Shown here piece after piece: positions 46,990 to 55,012 of a stretch of DNA of 64,000 nucleotides. The stretch covers positions 186,001-250,000 of the forward strand of contig NZ_CP020474.1 in NCBI RefSeq assembly GCF_002080415.1, in the 5' to 3' direction. The stretch is from Roseovarius mucosus. Its GTDB lineage: Bacteria; Pseudomonadota; Alphaproteobacteria; Rhodobacterales; Rhodobacteraceae. The notes beneath the pieces were generated by a model. The model was given only the letters and a program-made list of their open reading frames with translations. It searched no databases and was not told where the DNA came from. The position numbers and the translations under genes were made by a program. Within the stretch, counting starts at the first letter, position 1. The number at the start of each line of letters is the position of its first letter.

Positions 46990-47663
46990 TCCTCGTAAAC
47001 GCCGCCATGTGCGACGCGATTGGAAAACTCTGTCTCGCCTCCTGCGGCGAGAATCTTGGCCTGTTCGACCCAATTGTCCCGGCTGACCCGGCCCTTGAAC
47101 CCTTTAAGGTTCTGATCGACCCACGCAACCTCTGCTGCCGACCAGCCCGCGATCTGGTCAAAGTGATAAAAGCCCAGTTCGTGACACAGTACTTCAAGTT
47201 TGGGCCCTACGCCCTTGATCTGCTTGAGATCATCCGCCGCACCATCACGCGGGGCCGCAAGCGCCGCAGGCTTCGTGCCCTCTGCATCTGCCTCTGCTTC
47301 CACCTCAACCGGTGCCGCCGCCACACTCACAGACGCCGATTGCGCCGGAGAGGCCACCGGAGAGGCGGCAGGTGCTGGGGCCTCCTCCTCGACATCCGGC
47401 GCCTTGTAGCCGGTAATCCCCGTCATATCCCGCAACGTCGCCTCGACATCCCGCACCTCGATCCCGCGATCCCCAGCGTTATAGCCGGTGCAGACCAGAC
47501 CGGTGATGACCAGACCAAAGAACACCGCAAAGGCCAGCCCCAACAAAAGCGCGGCAAAGAACCCAACCGCTCCGGATGTGGACCAGATCACCAGAACCCC
47601 AGACAAGAGCGCGAGGCCCCAGCTTATGATCTGGCAAGTGCTCAGTTTCGACGTATCAGACAT
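46986..47663 (-). CDS. Membrane protein with NuoE-type helix-hairpin-helix C-terminal domain
   Basis: 225 residues. Two hydrophobic helices near the N-terminus (about 12-32 and 36-58), then an Ala/Pro/Glu linker (about 85-140), then an 80-residue domain starting [20 protein letters not shown] and containing [18 protein letters not shown]. This domain is a near copy of the C-terminal extension of NuoE encoded just upstream (same order of conserved residues, clearly more than half identical). The KGVGPKLE motif is a helix-hairpin-helix, often nucleic-acid or protein binding. It lies 35 bases after nuoE. Confidence 0.85.
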   Translation of the reverse strand: MSDTSKLSTCQIISWGLALLSGVLVIWSTSGAVGFFAALLLGLAFAVFFGLVITGLVCTGYNAGDRGIEVRDVEATLRDMTGITGYKAPDVEEEAPAPAASPVASPAQSASVSVAAAPVEVEAEADAEGTKPAALAAPRDGAADDLKQIKGVGPKLEVLCHELGFYHFDQIAGWSAAEVAWVDQNLKGFKGRVSRDNWVEQAKILAAGGETEFSNRVAHGGVYEE

Positions 47664-47698
47664 GACAGTTACCCCCTGTTGTGTTCAGCCAGGCGTAT

Positions 47699-48889
47699 TC
47701 AGTAGACGCCACCTTTCTTGGCCCGGGCAGAGAACTCCGTCTCCTTGCCGTCAGCCAACAATCTTGCCTGCTCAACCCAGTTGTCCCGGCTGACCCGCCC
47801 CTTGAAACCCTCAAGGTTCTGATCGACCCAACTGATCTCTTCCTCCGTCCATTTTGCGATCTGGTCAAAGTGGTAAAAACCCATGCTGTGCAAAAGCTGC
47901 TCCAGCTTGGGGCCGACACCTTTGATCATCTTCAGATCATCCGCGCCACTCTTGCGCGGTGCGCTCAGCACTTTGGGCTTTTTGCCCGGCGTGGGCTCGG
48001 CCCCGGCCTTCACGGGCTTGGCCGCCGGTTCAACCGCTGGCTTCGCCGTCGGTGTGGCCTGTGCCTCGGCCTTTGTGGCTCCGGTGGCATCCGCAGGCGT
48101 GGCAGGGGAAACCTTGGTCACAATGGCCACAGGCTCTGCGTTCTGCTTGACGGCTGATGGCGCGGGCTTGTGCATCGCGCCCTTGTCACGCCAGGGTGTC
48201 AACAGCGGCACCTCAGTCCCATCAATCCGCTTGACCGTATCGCCAATATCAACCGCCGCTTGCACGCTGGCATTATACTGTGCGCGGCCACTGTCAAAAT
48301 CCTTGAGGCTGGTCAGCCCCGATTTCGGCTCGGCGGCATAGCGGCCATTCTGCGGCCCCGGCACAGGCACCTTGCCTGCCGCCAATTCGTCGATAATCTC
48401 GGCAAAGCGCGCGGCGGTCAGATCCTCGTAATAATCCTTGCCGATCTGCGCCATAGGCGCATTGGCACAGGCCCCAAGGCATTCCACCTCTTCCCAGGAA
48501 AACTTGCCATCCGCCGACAGATCAAACGCCTTGGGCGCTATTTTGTCTTTGCATACGGCAATCAGATCCTCGGCACCGCAGATCATACAGGTGGTGGTGC
48601 CGCAAATCTGGAAATGTGCCACGCTGCCCACGGGCTGCAACTGGAACATGAAATAGAACGTCGCCACCTCAAGGGCGCGGATGTAATCCATCGCCAGCAT
48701 GTCAGCCACATGCTCGATTGCCGGACGGCTCAGCCAGCCCTCCTGCTCCTGCGCGCGCCACAAAAGCGGGATGATCGCGCTGGCCTGACGACCCTCGGGA
48801 TATTTGCTGATCTGCCCCTCGGCCCAGGCCTGATTGGCGGGGCTAAAGGCAAAACTCTCGGGCTGTTGATGATAGAGACGACGTAGCAT
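47699..48889 (-). CDS. nuoE: NADH-quinone oxidoreductase subunit E with C-terminal extension
   Basis: 396 residues, about twice the usual length. Residues 1-190 are the thioredoxin-like NuoE proper with the [2Fe-2S] N1a ligands Cys96 and Cys101 ([13 protein letters not shown]) and Cys137 and Cys141 ([11 protein letters not shown]). An Ala/Pro/Lys-rich linker (about 240-315) leads to an extra domain (about 316-396) beginning [20 protein letters not shown] and containing [20 protein letters not shown]. That helix-hairpin-helix-like domain recurs in the next gene. The frame is continuous through the linker. The ATG is 2 bases after the lipoprotein gene stop. Confidence 0.95.
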   Translation of the reverse strand: MLRRLYHQQPESFAFSPANQAWAEGQISKYPEGRQASAIIPLLWRAQEQEGWLSRPAIEHVADMLAMDYIRALEVATFYFMFQLQPVGSVAHFQICGTTTCMICGAEDLIAVCKDKIAPKAFDLSADGKFSWEEVECLGACANAPMAQIGKDYYEDLTAARFAEIIDELAAGKVPVPGPQNGRYAAEPKSGLTSLKDFDSGRAQYNASVQAAVDIGDTVKRIDGTEVPLLTPWRDKGAMHKPAPSAVKQNAEPVAIVTKVSPATPADATGATKAEAQATPTAKPAVEPAAKPVKAGAEPTPGKKPKVLSAPRKSGADDLKMIKGVGPKLEQLLHSMGFYHFDQIAKWTEEEISWVDQNLEGFKGRVSRDNWVEQARLLADGKETEFSARAKKGGVY

Positions 48890-48891
48890 TC

Positions 48892-49173
48892 TCAGGCACA
48901 GGCTCCTGTAGTCAGTTTCACGCCCCCATCAGGCAGCCGAACGGCTCCGCCCGAGGACAGTTTATAGGCGGTGATGTCAAGCAGTTGCTGCCGCTCCAAC
49001 CCGGTCTGGATTTCAGCAGCCAGATAGTCTGGCTCGGTCACAAGGCGGCACCCCAAGGATTTTGCGGCCGCATCATAACGGGCAATACCCTCTGCGCCCA
49101 CACCCTCTGGCGGCAAGGCACATCCGGCCAAAACTCCAAACGCGGCCAGTGCCGCAAGACGCACCATGATCAT
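48892..49173 (-). CDS. Small lipoprotein between nuoD and nuoE
   Basis: 93 residues. [18 protein letters not shown] ends in a lipobox. The mature part has [20 protein letters not shown] and a C-terminal LTTGACA. The ATG at 49173 overlaps the preceding stop (ATGA) and follows AAGAGGT. It ends 2 bases before nuoE. No family recognised. Confidence 0.7.
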   Translation of the reverse strand: MIMVRLAALAAFGVLAGCALPPEGVGAEGIARYDAAAKSLGCRLVTEPDYLAAEIQTGLERQQLLDITAYKLSSGGAVRLPDGGVKLTTGACA

Positions 49174-49403
49174 AGGGCACACACCTCTTGTGAAATCGAG
49201 GCGGAGATATGATTGGTGTTCGTCACCACCTCCCCCTCTTGAAAAATCCTGCCGATGACCAGATGCAGCCCCGTGTCGGCCAACCCGGCCTCTGGTACCC
49301 TCTTGCTGGGCTGAGAGGGCGATAGGTGACCGGCGCGCGCGCCACGCGCACCCGCGAAATCAGCGACCGGCGCGCAAACCGTCAGCGTATCAAAACCGCT
49401 CAT
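49170..49403 (-). CDS. Small unknown protein between nuoD and nuoE
   Basis: 77 residues without signal peptide or membrane span: MSGFDTLTVCAPVADFAGAR, later GLHLVIGRIFQEGEVV. Composition is less clearly protein-like than its neighbours. However, both its start and stop are part of ATGA overlaps with neighbouring genes, which supports translation. No family recognised. Confidence 0.5.
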   Translation of the reverse strand: MSGFDTLTVCAPVADFAGARGARAGHLSPSQPSKRVPEAGLADTGLHLVIGRIFQEGEVVTNTNHISASISQEVCAL

Positions 49404-49762
49404 GACCCCTGCCCAATCGCCAAAACCGTTACACCGAACACGATCAAAGCTGCGATTCCCGCGCCGATGTGTTTGCTCACCGCCTGCCCCGCACGGGCGT
49501 AGATCCAGGAATCATGAAACGCCATATAGGCGAACGCCGCGAAAAGAAGCGCGATCACCTTTAAATCCCCGTACACAGTCGCCCCGACCGCAAGCACCAG
49601 CATTGCCACATAGCGATTGGCCATCACCTGCGGCAGTTGCTCGGCGCGATGGCTTGTTGCCACCATGCCTGCCACCGGGTCGCGCAGGAACAGGGCCGCC
49701 AACGTCCCCGTCACCAGCACTCCCGCGCCCGAAAGCGCTATGGCAAGACTCGCCCAGCTCAT
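49400..49762 (-). CDS. Four-helix membrane protein directly after nuoD
   Basis: 120 residues, nearly all hydrophobic: helices at about 5-26, 47-64, 67-83 and 98-117, with NRYVAMLVLAVGATVYGDLK in the middle. The start shares one base with the nuoD stop (TAATG) and the stop overlaps the next start (ATGA). It may be an accessory membrane subunit or an assembly factor of complex I; this rests on position only. Confidence 0.72.
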   Translation of the reverse strand: MSWASLAIALSGAGVLVTGTLAALFLRDPVAGMVATSHRAEQLPQVMANRYVAMLVLAVGATVYGDLKVIALLFAAFAYMAFHDSWIYARAGQAVSKHIGAGIAALIVFGVTVLAIGQGS

Positions 49763-50982
49763 TACCGGTCGATCTCCCCAAAGACGACGTCCATCGTCCC
49801 GATGATCGCCGCCACATCGGCCAGTTGATGCCCTTTGGCGACATGGTCCATCGCCTGCAAATGCAAAAACCCCGGCGCGCGCAGCTTGGCGCGGTAAGGG
49901 CGGTTGGTGCCATCCGCGACCAGATACACGCCAAACTCACCCTTGGGGGCCTCGACAGCGGCATAAACCTCGCCCTCAGGCACGCGGAAGCCTTCGGTAT
50001 AGAGCTTGAAGTGGTGAATAAGCGCTTCCATCGAGCGCTTCATCTCAGCGCGCGCAGGCGGGGTGATCTTGCCCCGCGCCAGAATATCGCCCTGCCCCTC
50101 GGGCGCGCGCAATTTGGCAATCGCCTGATGGATGATCCGCAGGGATTGGCGCATTTCTTCCATCCGGCACAGATAGCGATCATAGCAGTCGCCATTCTTG
50201 CCCACCGGAATGAGGAAATCGAACTCGTCATAGCACTCATAGGGCTGCGCGCGGCGCAAATCCCACGCCATGCCAGACCCGCGCACCATCACACCGCTAA
50301 AGCCCCAATCAAGCGCCTCTTGCTGGCTGATAATGCCAATATCAGCATTGCGTTGCTTGAAGATGCGGTTTTCGGTCAAAAGCCCGTCGATATCATCCAG
50401 CACGCGGGGGAATTCATTGGCCCAGGTCTCGATATCGTCGATCAACGCCGGCGGCAGATCCTGATGCACGCCACCGGGGCGGAAATAGGCCGCGTGCAAA
50501 CGCGCGCCGCAGGCCCGCTCATAGAACACCATCAGCTTTTCGCGCTCTTCAAAGCCCCAGAGCGGCGGCGTCAGCGCGCCCACATCCATCGCCTGCGTGG
50601 TGACATTCAACAGGTGATTAAGAACCCGCCCAATCTCGCAATACAGCACCCGAATAAGGCTCGCGCGGCGCGGCACCTCGACCCCGGTCAGCTTTTCGAT
50701 GGCCAGACACCAGGCATGTTCCTGATTCATCGGCGCCACATAATCCAGCCGGTCAAAATAAGGCAGGTTTTGCAGATAGGTGCGGCTCTCCATCAGCTTT
50801 TCGGTGCCGCGATGCAGCAGGCCGATATGCGGATCACAGCGCTCCACCAACTCGCCGTCCAGCTCCAACACCAGACGCAAAACGCCATGTGCTGCAGGGT
50901 GTTGCGGCCCAAAGTTGATGTTGAAATTGCGGATCTTCTGCTCGCCGGTCAGGGCGTCATCGAAACCTTTGCTGCCGTCCAT
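49762..50982 (-). CDS. nuoD: NADH-quinone oxidoreductase subunit D
   Basis: 406-residue 49-kDa-type subunit forming the quinone pocket with NuoB. It has [20 protein letters not shown] (quinone-site His), [14 protein letters not shown], and [12 protein letters not shown]; the C-terminal end is DVVFGEIDR. It is a separate gene from nuoC, as in most alphaproteobacteria. The ATG at 50982 forms TGATG with the nuoC stop; GTG at 50985 is an alternative. Confidence 0.97.
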   Translation of the reverse strand: MDGSKGFDDALTGEQKIRNFNINFGPQHPAAHGVLRLVLELDGELVERCDPHIGLLHRGTEKLMESRTYLQNLPYFDRLDYVAPMNQEHAWCLAIEKLTGVEVPRRASLIRVLYCEIGRVLNHLLNVTTQAMDVGALTPPLWGFEEREKLMVFYERACGARLHAAYFRPGGVHQDLPPALIDDIETWANEFPRVLDDIDGLLTENRIFKQRNADIGIISQQEALDWGFSGVMVRGSGMAWDLRRAQPYECYDEFDFLIPVGKNGDCYDRYLCRMEEMRQSLRIIHQAIAKLRAPEGQGDILARGKITPPARAEMKRSMEALIHHFKLYTEGFRVPEGEVYAAVEAPKGEFGVYLVADGTNRPYRAKLRAPGFLHLQAMDHVAKGHQLADVAAIIGTMDVVFGEIDR

Positions 50983-51584
50983 CACTTCGCCCCCTTCTCA
51001 TCACCGGGCAGGATGTATTCGGCACCCTCCCACGGGCTCATGAAATCGAACTGCCGGTATTCCTGCACCAGGCTCACAGGCTCATAAACCACGCGCTTTT
51101 GCACCTCGTCATAGCGCACTTCGGTATAGCCCGTGGTCGGGAAATCCTTGCGCAGCGGATGCCCGCGAAACCCGTAATCGGTCAGGATACGCCGCAAATC
51201 CGGGTGGCCAGAAAAGAGGATCCCAAACATATCAAACACTTCGCGCTCGAACCAATTGGCCGCCGGATAGGCCTCGGTGATCGAGGGTACCATATCTTCA
51301 TCACGCACAGCCACGCGCAAACGGATGCGGTGGTTCTGATACATGCTGAGGAAATGATAGACGACATCGAACCGCTTGGCCCGGTCGGGGTAATCCACCG
51401 CCGTAATATCCACCAGCGTGGAAAAGGCACAGTTCTGGTCGGTTTTCAGAAACTCCGCCAACCCATCAATATGGTTCAGCGCCACATCCACCGTCAATTC
51501 GCCAAAGGCGACATCCCAGCCCAGCACACAATCGCCGCGCTTATGCTCGATATAGCCGCCAAGTTCCTTGAGTGTTGCGCTCAT
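50982..51584 (-). CDS. nuoC: NADH-quinone oxidoreductase subunit C
   Basis: 200-residue 30-kDa-type subunit. The signature is [20 protein letters not shown] followed by [20 protein letters not shown]. The ATG at 51584 overlaps the nuoB stop (ATGA). Confidence 0.97.
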   Translation of the reverse strand: MSATLKELGGYIEHKRGDCVLGWDVAFGELTVDVALNHIDGLAEFLKTDQNCAFSTLVDITAVDYPDRAKRFDVVYHFLSMYQNHRIRLRVAVRDEDMVPSITEAYPAANWFEREVFDMFGILFSGHPDLRRILTDYGFRGHPLRKDFPTTGYTEVRYDEVQKRVVYEPVSLVQEYRQFDFMSPWEGAEYILPGDEKGAK

Positions 51585-52114
51585 CTGACAATCGTCCCCG
51601 TGCGGCGAATCTTGCGTTGCAATTGCAGGATACCGTAAACCAGCGCCTCGGCGGTCGGCGGGCAACCCGGCACATAGATATCAACCGGCACGATGCGGTC
51701 GCAGCCGCGCACAACGCTATAGCTGTAGTGGTAATAGCCGCCGCCATTGGCACAGGAACCCATCGAGATCACATACCGCGGCTCGGGCATCTGGTCATAG
51801 ACCTTGCGCAGCGCCGGGGCCATCTTGTTGGTCAGCGTTCCCGCCACGATCATCACATCCGATTGACGTGGGCTGGCGCGCGGCGCAAAGCCAAAGCGCT
51901 CCACATCATAGCGCGGCATGGCGGTGTGCATCATCTCGACCGCGCAGCAGGCCAGACCAAAGGTCATCCAGTGCAACGACCCGGTGCGCGCCCAATTGAT
52001 GATATCCTCGGTCGAGGTCAGCAGAAAACCTTTGTCCTGCAACTCGGCATTCAGCGCTTGCGTTGCAACCTCGCGATCCGGCCCTGCGGTATGGGCACCC
52101 GTCATCACTGCCAT
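51581..52114 (-). CDS. nuoB: NADH-quinone oxidoreductase subunit B
   Basis: 177-residue subunit holding cluster N2, next to quinone. Ligands are the tandem Cys pair in [11 protein letters not shown], Cys in [12 protein letters not shown] and Cys in [15 protein letters not shown] [13 protein letters not shown]. The ATG at 52114 is chosen because AAGGAG lies 7 bases upstream; another ATG at 52105 shares a base with the nuoA stop. The gene therefore overlaps nuoA by 10 bases. Confidence 0.97.
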   Translation of the reverse strand: MAVMTGAHTAGPDREVATQALNAELQDKGFLLTSTEDIINWARTGSLHWMTFGLACCAVEMMHTAMPRYDVERFGFAPRASPRQSDVMIVAGTLTNKMAPALRKVYDQMPEPRYVISMGSCANGGGYYHYSYSVVRGCDRIVPVDIYVPGCPPTAEALVYGILQLQRKIRRTGTIVR

Positions 52115-52470
52115 TCCATCGCTCCTTTGCGCCATTCATAGGCAAACCCGGCGGTCAGCACGGCCAGAAACACCATCATCGACCAGAACGCCGTCATGCT
52201 CAGATCCTGAAACGCGACAGCCCATGGAAACAGCAGCGCAATTTCGAGGTCGAAAATGATGAACAGGATCGACACGAGGTAGAATCGCACGTCGAACTTC
52301 ATCCGCGCATCGTCAAAGGCGTTAAAGCCGCATTCATACGCGCTGACCTTTTCGGGATCGGGGTTGCGCACGGCCAGAACAACGGCGGCGAGGATCAGAA
52401 CAAGGCCCAATCCAATGGCAACGGCCAGGAAAACGAGGATGGGAAGGTATTCCCTCAGCATCTCTTCCAC
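52105..52470 (-). CDS. nuoA: NADH-quinone oxidoreductase subunit A
   Basis: 121-residue three-helix subunit and first gene of the operon. It contains [20 protein letters not shown] (with the loop Cys near the quinone tunnel) and [20 protein letters not shown] (conserved Asp-Leu-Glu). The GTG at 52470 has AAAGGAG 7 bases upstream; ATG at 52461 is the alternative but is too far from that site. Confidence 0.96.
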   Translation of the reverse strand: MEEMLREYLPILVFLAVAIGLGLVLILAAVVLAVRNPDPEKVSAYECGFNAFDDARMKFDVRFYLVSILFIIFDLEIALLFPWAVAFQDLSMTAFWSMMVFLAVLTAGFAYEWRKGAMEWQ

Positions 52471-52527
52471 GAGGTGGCTCCTTTCATGCGCATGGATCGG
52501 CGCATCAAGATGGCTGCATGACTACGC

Positions 52528-52558
52528 CGGGTTTAAACCCGCCCCGGTCAGGGGTCAA
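52528..52558 (-). promoter_or_regulatory. Putative nuo operon promoter with overlapping palindrome
   Basis: On the minus strand TTGACC (52558-52553) and TAAACC (52535-52530) are 17 bases apart, about 60 bases before nuoA. The -10 lies within a perfect 14-base palindrome CGGGTTTAAACCCG (52528-52541). The rest of the 220-base gap up to the enoyl-CoA hydratase gene holds a G-run and nothing else that I can assign. Confidence 0.5.
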
Positions 52559-52690
52559 CCGAGCGCGCGCAGGTTTGCCCCCCCCAAACGCCGGATTTTC
52601 GCGTTTTGCATGCGACGGTATGCCGAATAAGCCCAGAAAACTCCGCAGAGCAGCGTTTTCACATGCCGGAACGCGGCAAATCCGCGCGAC

Positions 52691-53473
52691 TCAGCCCTGC
52701 CAGTGCGGTTTGCGTCGCTCGAAAAAAGCCCCGATGCCTTCGCGTGCCTCCGCCCCTTCCCAGCAGTCCGTCAGCGCGCTGATCGTCATGGCAATCGTAT
52801 CCTCGTCAATGCGCGGACCAAGCGCGCGCACCAACGCCTTGGCCTGCCCAACAGCACCCGGCGCGCAGTCAAGATAGGGCGCCACTTCCGCCTCAACAGC
52901 GGCCTCTAGGTCCGCTTCGGGCACCGCCCGCGCCAATAGGCCAAGCTGCACCGCCTCGGCGGCATCGAACCGGCGGCCAGACATGAAAACGCGCCGCGCG
53001 CGGGCCGCCCCCATCCGCGCCACCACATAAGGGCCAATCGTGGCCGGGATCAGCCCAAGACGCGTCTCGGTCAGCGCCATCAGCGCGTGATCCGCCCCAA
53101 TCGCCACATCGCAAACGCTCATCAGGCCGATACCGCCGCCAAAGGCATTCCCCTGCACCCGGCCAATCAATGGCTTGGGCATCGAATCGAGCGCGCGCAG
53201 CATCTGCGCCAGCTTGGCGGCCTCACACCCGCGCTGCACGGGTTCGGCGTCGAACTGATCGCGCATCCAGCCCAGATCGCCCCCCGCACAAAATGTCTTG
53301 CCGCGCGCCGCCAGAACAACAACCCGCACGCCGTCATCCGCACCCAGTGCTTCGGCGGCCTCATGCAATTCCGCAATCATCTGCGCCGACAGGGCATTGT
53401 GCTTGTCTTCCCGCGCCAGCGTAAGGGTTGCCACCCCCCGCGCGTCTCTCTCGATGCTGATCGTCTCGCTCAT
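52691..53473 (-). CDS. Enoyl-CoA hydratase, probably methylglutaconyl-CoA hydratase
   Basis: 260-residue crotonase. The oxyanion loop is ARGKTFCAGGDLGWM and the catalytic acid region is VQGNAFGGGIGLMSVCDVAI followed by ALTETRLGLIPATIGPYV, where the second Glu sits. Context (HMG-CoA lyase upstream, methylcrotonyl-CoA carboxylase in the same cluster) points to hydration of 3-methylglutaconyl-CoA in leucine breakdown. The ATG at 53473 has AAGGGG 6 bases upstream. Last gene of the cluster, 13 bases after the lyase. Confidence 0.88.
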   Translation of the reverse strand: MSETISIERDARGVATLTLAREDKHNALSAQMIAELHEAAEALGADDGVRVVVLAARGKTFCAGGDLGWMRDQFDAEPVQRGCEAAKLAQMLRALDSMPKPLIGRVQGNAFGGGIGLMSVCDVAIGADHALMALTETRLGLIPATIGPYVVARMGAARARRVFMSGRRFDAAEAVQLGLLARAVPEADLEAAVEAEVAPYLDCAPGAVGQAKALVRALGPRIDEDTIAMTISALTDCWEGAEAREGIGAFFERRKPHWQG

Positions 53474-53486
53474 CGCCATCCCCTTG

Positions 53487-54353
53487 TCACGAGTCTTGCC
53501 CCGCACCGCGCATCGCCCGCGCCATATCTGCCGCCCGCGCCAACACGCCCGCATCCAGCCCCGTCTCATACCCAAGCGCCGCAAGCCGCGCATGAACGGC
53601 TTCAGTGGCCACATTTCCCGCCGCACCCGGCGCATAGGGACACCCCCCAAGACCGCCCACAGCCGCATCGAACACCCGCACCCCCTGCGCCAAGGCCACC
53701 TCGATATTCTCAAGGGCACGGCCCGACGTATCGTGGAAATGCCCCGCCAAACGCTCCACCGGCACCACCTCGGCAACCGCCGCCAGCATCGCGGCAACCG
53801 CCTCGGGGCTGCCGCGCCCGATGGTGTCGCCAAGGCTGATCTCGTAACACCCCATCGCCCAAAGCGCCTCGGCCACCCGCGCCACTTCGGACGGGGCCAC
53901 TGGCCCGTCATAGGGGCACTCGACCACACAAGACACATAGCCCCGCACCCTCAGCCCTTCGGCCCCCGCTGCCGCCATCACCGGCGCGAACCGTGCAAGG
54001 CTTTCGTCAATCGTGGCGTTAATATTGGCCCGCGAGAACCCCTCTGACGCAGAACCAAAGATCGCCACCTCATCTGCCCCCGCCTCGAGCGCATCGTGAA
54101 GCCCGCGCATATTCGGTGCAAGTGCTGCATAGCGCACCCCCGGCGCGCGCCGAATACCGCGCAGCACCTCGCCCGAATCCGCCATCTGTGGCACCCATTT
54201 GGGGCTGACGAAACTTGCCACTTCGATCCGCGCAAAGCCAGCATCGCTCAGACAATCCACCAGAGCGATCTTGTCTCGCGTGGGAATGTGCCGCGCCTCG
54301 TTCTGCAACCCGTCTCGCGGACCAACCTCGAAAATCTCGACACGCGCGCCCAT
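53487..54353 (-). CDS. Hydroxymethylglutaryl-CoA lyase
   Basis: 288 residues, TIM barrel. It cleaves HMG-CoA to acetoacetate and acetyl-CoA, the last step of leucine degradation. Motifs: EVGPRDGLQNEA at the N-terminus (metal-binding Asp), ASFVSPKWVPQMAD, GCYEISLGDTIGRG, HFHDTSGRAL (metal His pair) and the active-site cysteine in GGLGGCPYAPGAAGN. The ATG at 54353 or the one at 54356 starts it, both within GGAGGGGGC range; the GST gene stop overlaps. Confidence 0.95.
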   Translation of the reverse strand: MGARVEIFEVGPRDGLQNEARHIPTRDKIALVDCLSDAGFARIEVASFVSPKWVPQMADSGEVLRGIRRAPGVRYAALAPNMRGLHDALEAGADEVAIFGSASEGFSRANINATIDESLARFAPVMAAAGAEGLRVRGYVSCVVECPYDGPVAPSEVARVAEALWAMGCYEISLGDTIGRGSPEAVAAMLAAVAEVVPVERLAGHFHDTSGRALENIEVALAQGVRVFDAAVGGLGGCPYAPGAAGNVATEAVHARLAALGYETGLDAGVLARAADMARAMRGAGQDS

Positions 54354-55012
54354 CATGCCCCCTCCGGCACCGGATAAAACTCTTGGGTATAGAGATCCTG
54401 CACCCCGTCCCGCGCCTTGGCCCGCACATAGGCAGGCCGCGCGCGCAATCGTGCCCAATAGGCCATAAGGCGCGGATAAGCGTCCAGATCAACGTAATAT
54501 CGCGCCAATTCAAACCCATAGGCAAACATCACATCCGCCGCCGAAAAGCCGGAAGGCAACAGATACTCCTCTTCCATCCGCGCCTCCATCGCCGCAAGGC
54601 TGGCGCGCAGGCGGGCATTCAGCAGCTTGACCACCACCGGCGCGGGCTGCGCGGGCGGGCGCAAAAAGACCTGATTGAGATTAAGGTTTTCCAAAAGACA
54701 CCCCACCGTTTCGGCATAGCCGAAAATCTCCAGACACCGCGCCCGTTCCGCACTCCCTAGCGCAGGCATCAAGCCAGCCTCCGGATAGGTCTCGCACAAA
54801 AGCTGCACAATCGCGCCGCTCTCGAACCAGACCGCACGCTGATGCTCCAGCACCGGCACGCGACCGGCAGGCGACAGCGCCAGAAACTCCGCGCTGCGCA
54901 TCGAGCCGTCGCGGATCGAATAATACGCGACCTGATAGTCCAGCCCCAGCTCCTCCAAAAGCCACATGACCCGCAGCGACCGCGCCAGCGGCACATGATG
55001 AAGCCGGATCAT
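54353..55012 (-). CDS. Glutathione S-transferase family protein
   Basis: 219 residues. The thioredoxin-like N-domain has VPLARSLRVMWLLEELGLDY and LSPAGRVPVLEH (cis-Pro) with ESGAIVQLLCETYP, the glutathione gamma-Glu site. The C-terminal domain is all helical. Class and substrate unknown. It is locked into the leucine cluster by ATGA overlaps with mccA upstream and the lyase gene downstream, so it is made together with these enzymes. Confidence 0.9.
   Translation of the reverse strand: MIRLHHVPLARSLRVMWLLEELGLDYQVAYYSIRDGSMRSAEFLALSPAGRVPVLEHQRAVWFESGAIVQLLCETYPEAGLMPALGSAERARCLEIFGYAETVGCLLENLNLNQVFLRPPAQPAPVVVKLLNARLRASLAAMEARMEEEYLLPSGFSAADVMFAYGFELARYYVDLDAYPRLMAYWARLRARPAYVRAKARDGVQDLYTQEFYPVPEGA

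Noticed and set aside
46986..48889. Sequencing duplication of the nuoE end as cause of the repeated domain
   Set aside because: The two copies differ at many codons and sit in different architectures (one with membrane helices), so it is an old duplication.
49402..51087. 561-codon open frame on the plus strand opposite nuoD and neighbours
   Set aside because: It crosses several established minus-strand genes with overlapping starts and stops; composition is that of an antisense shadow.
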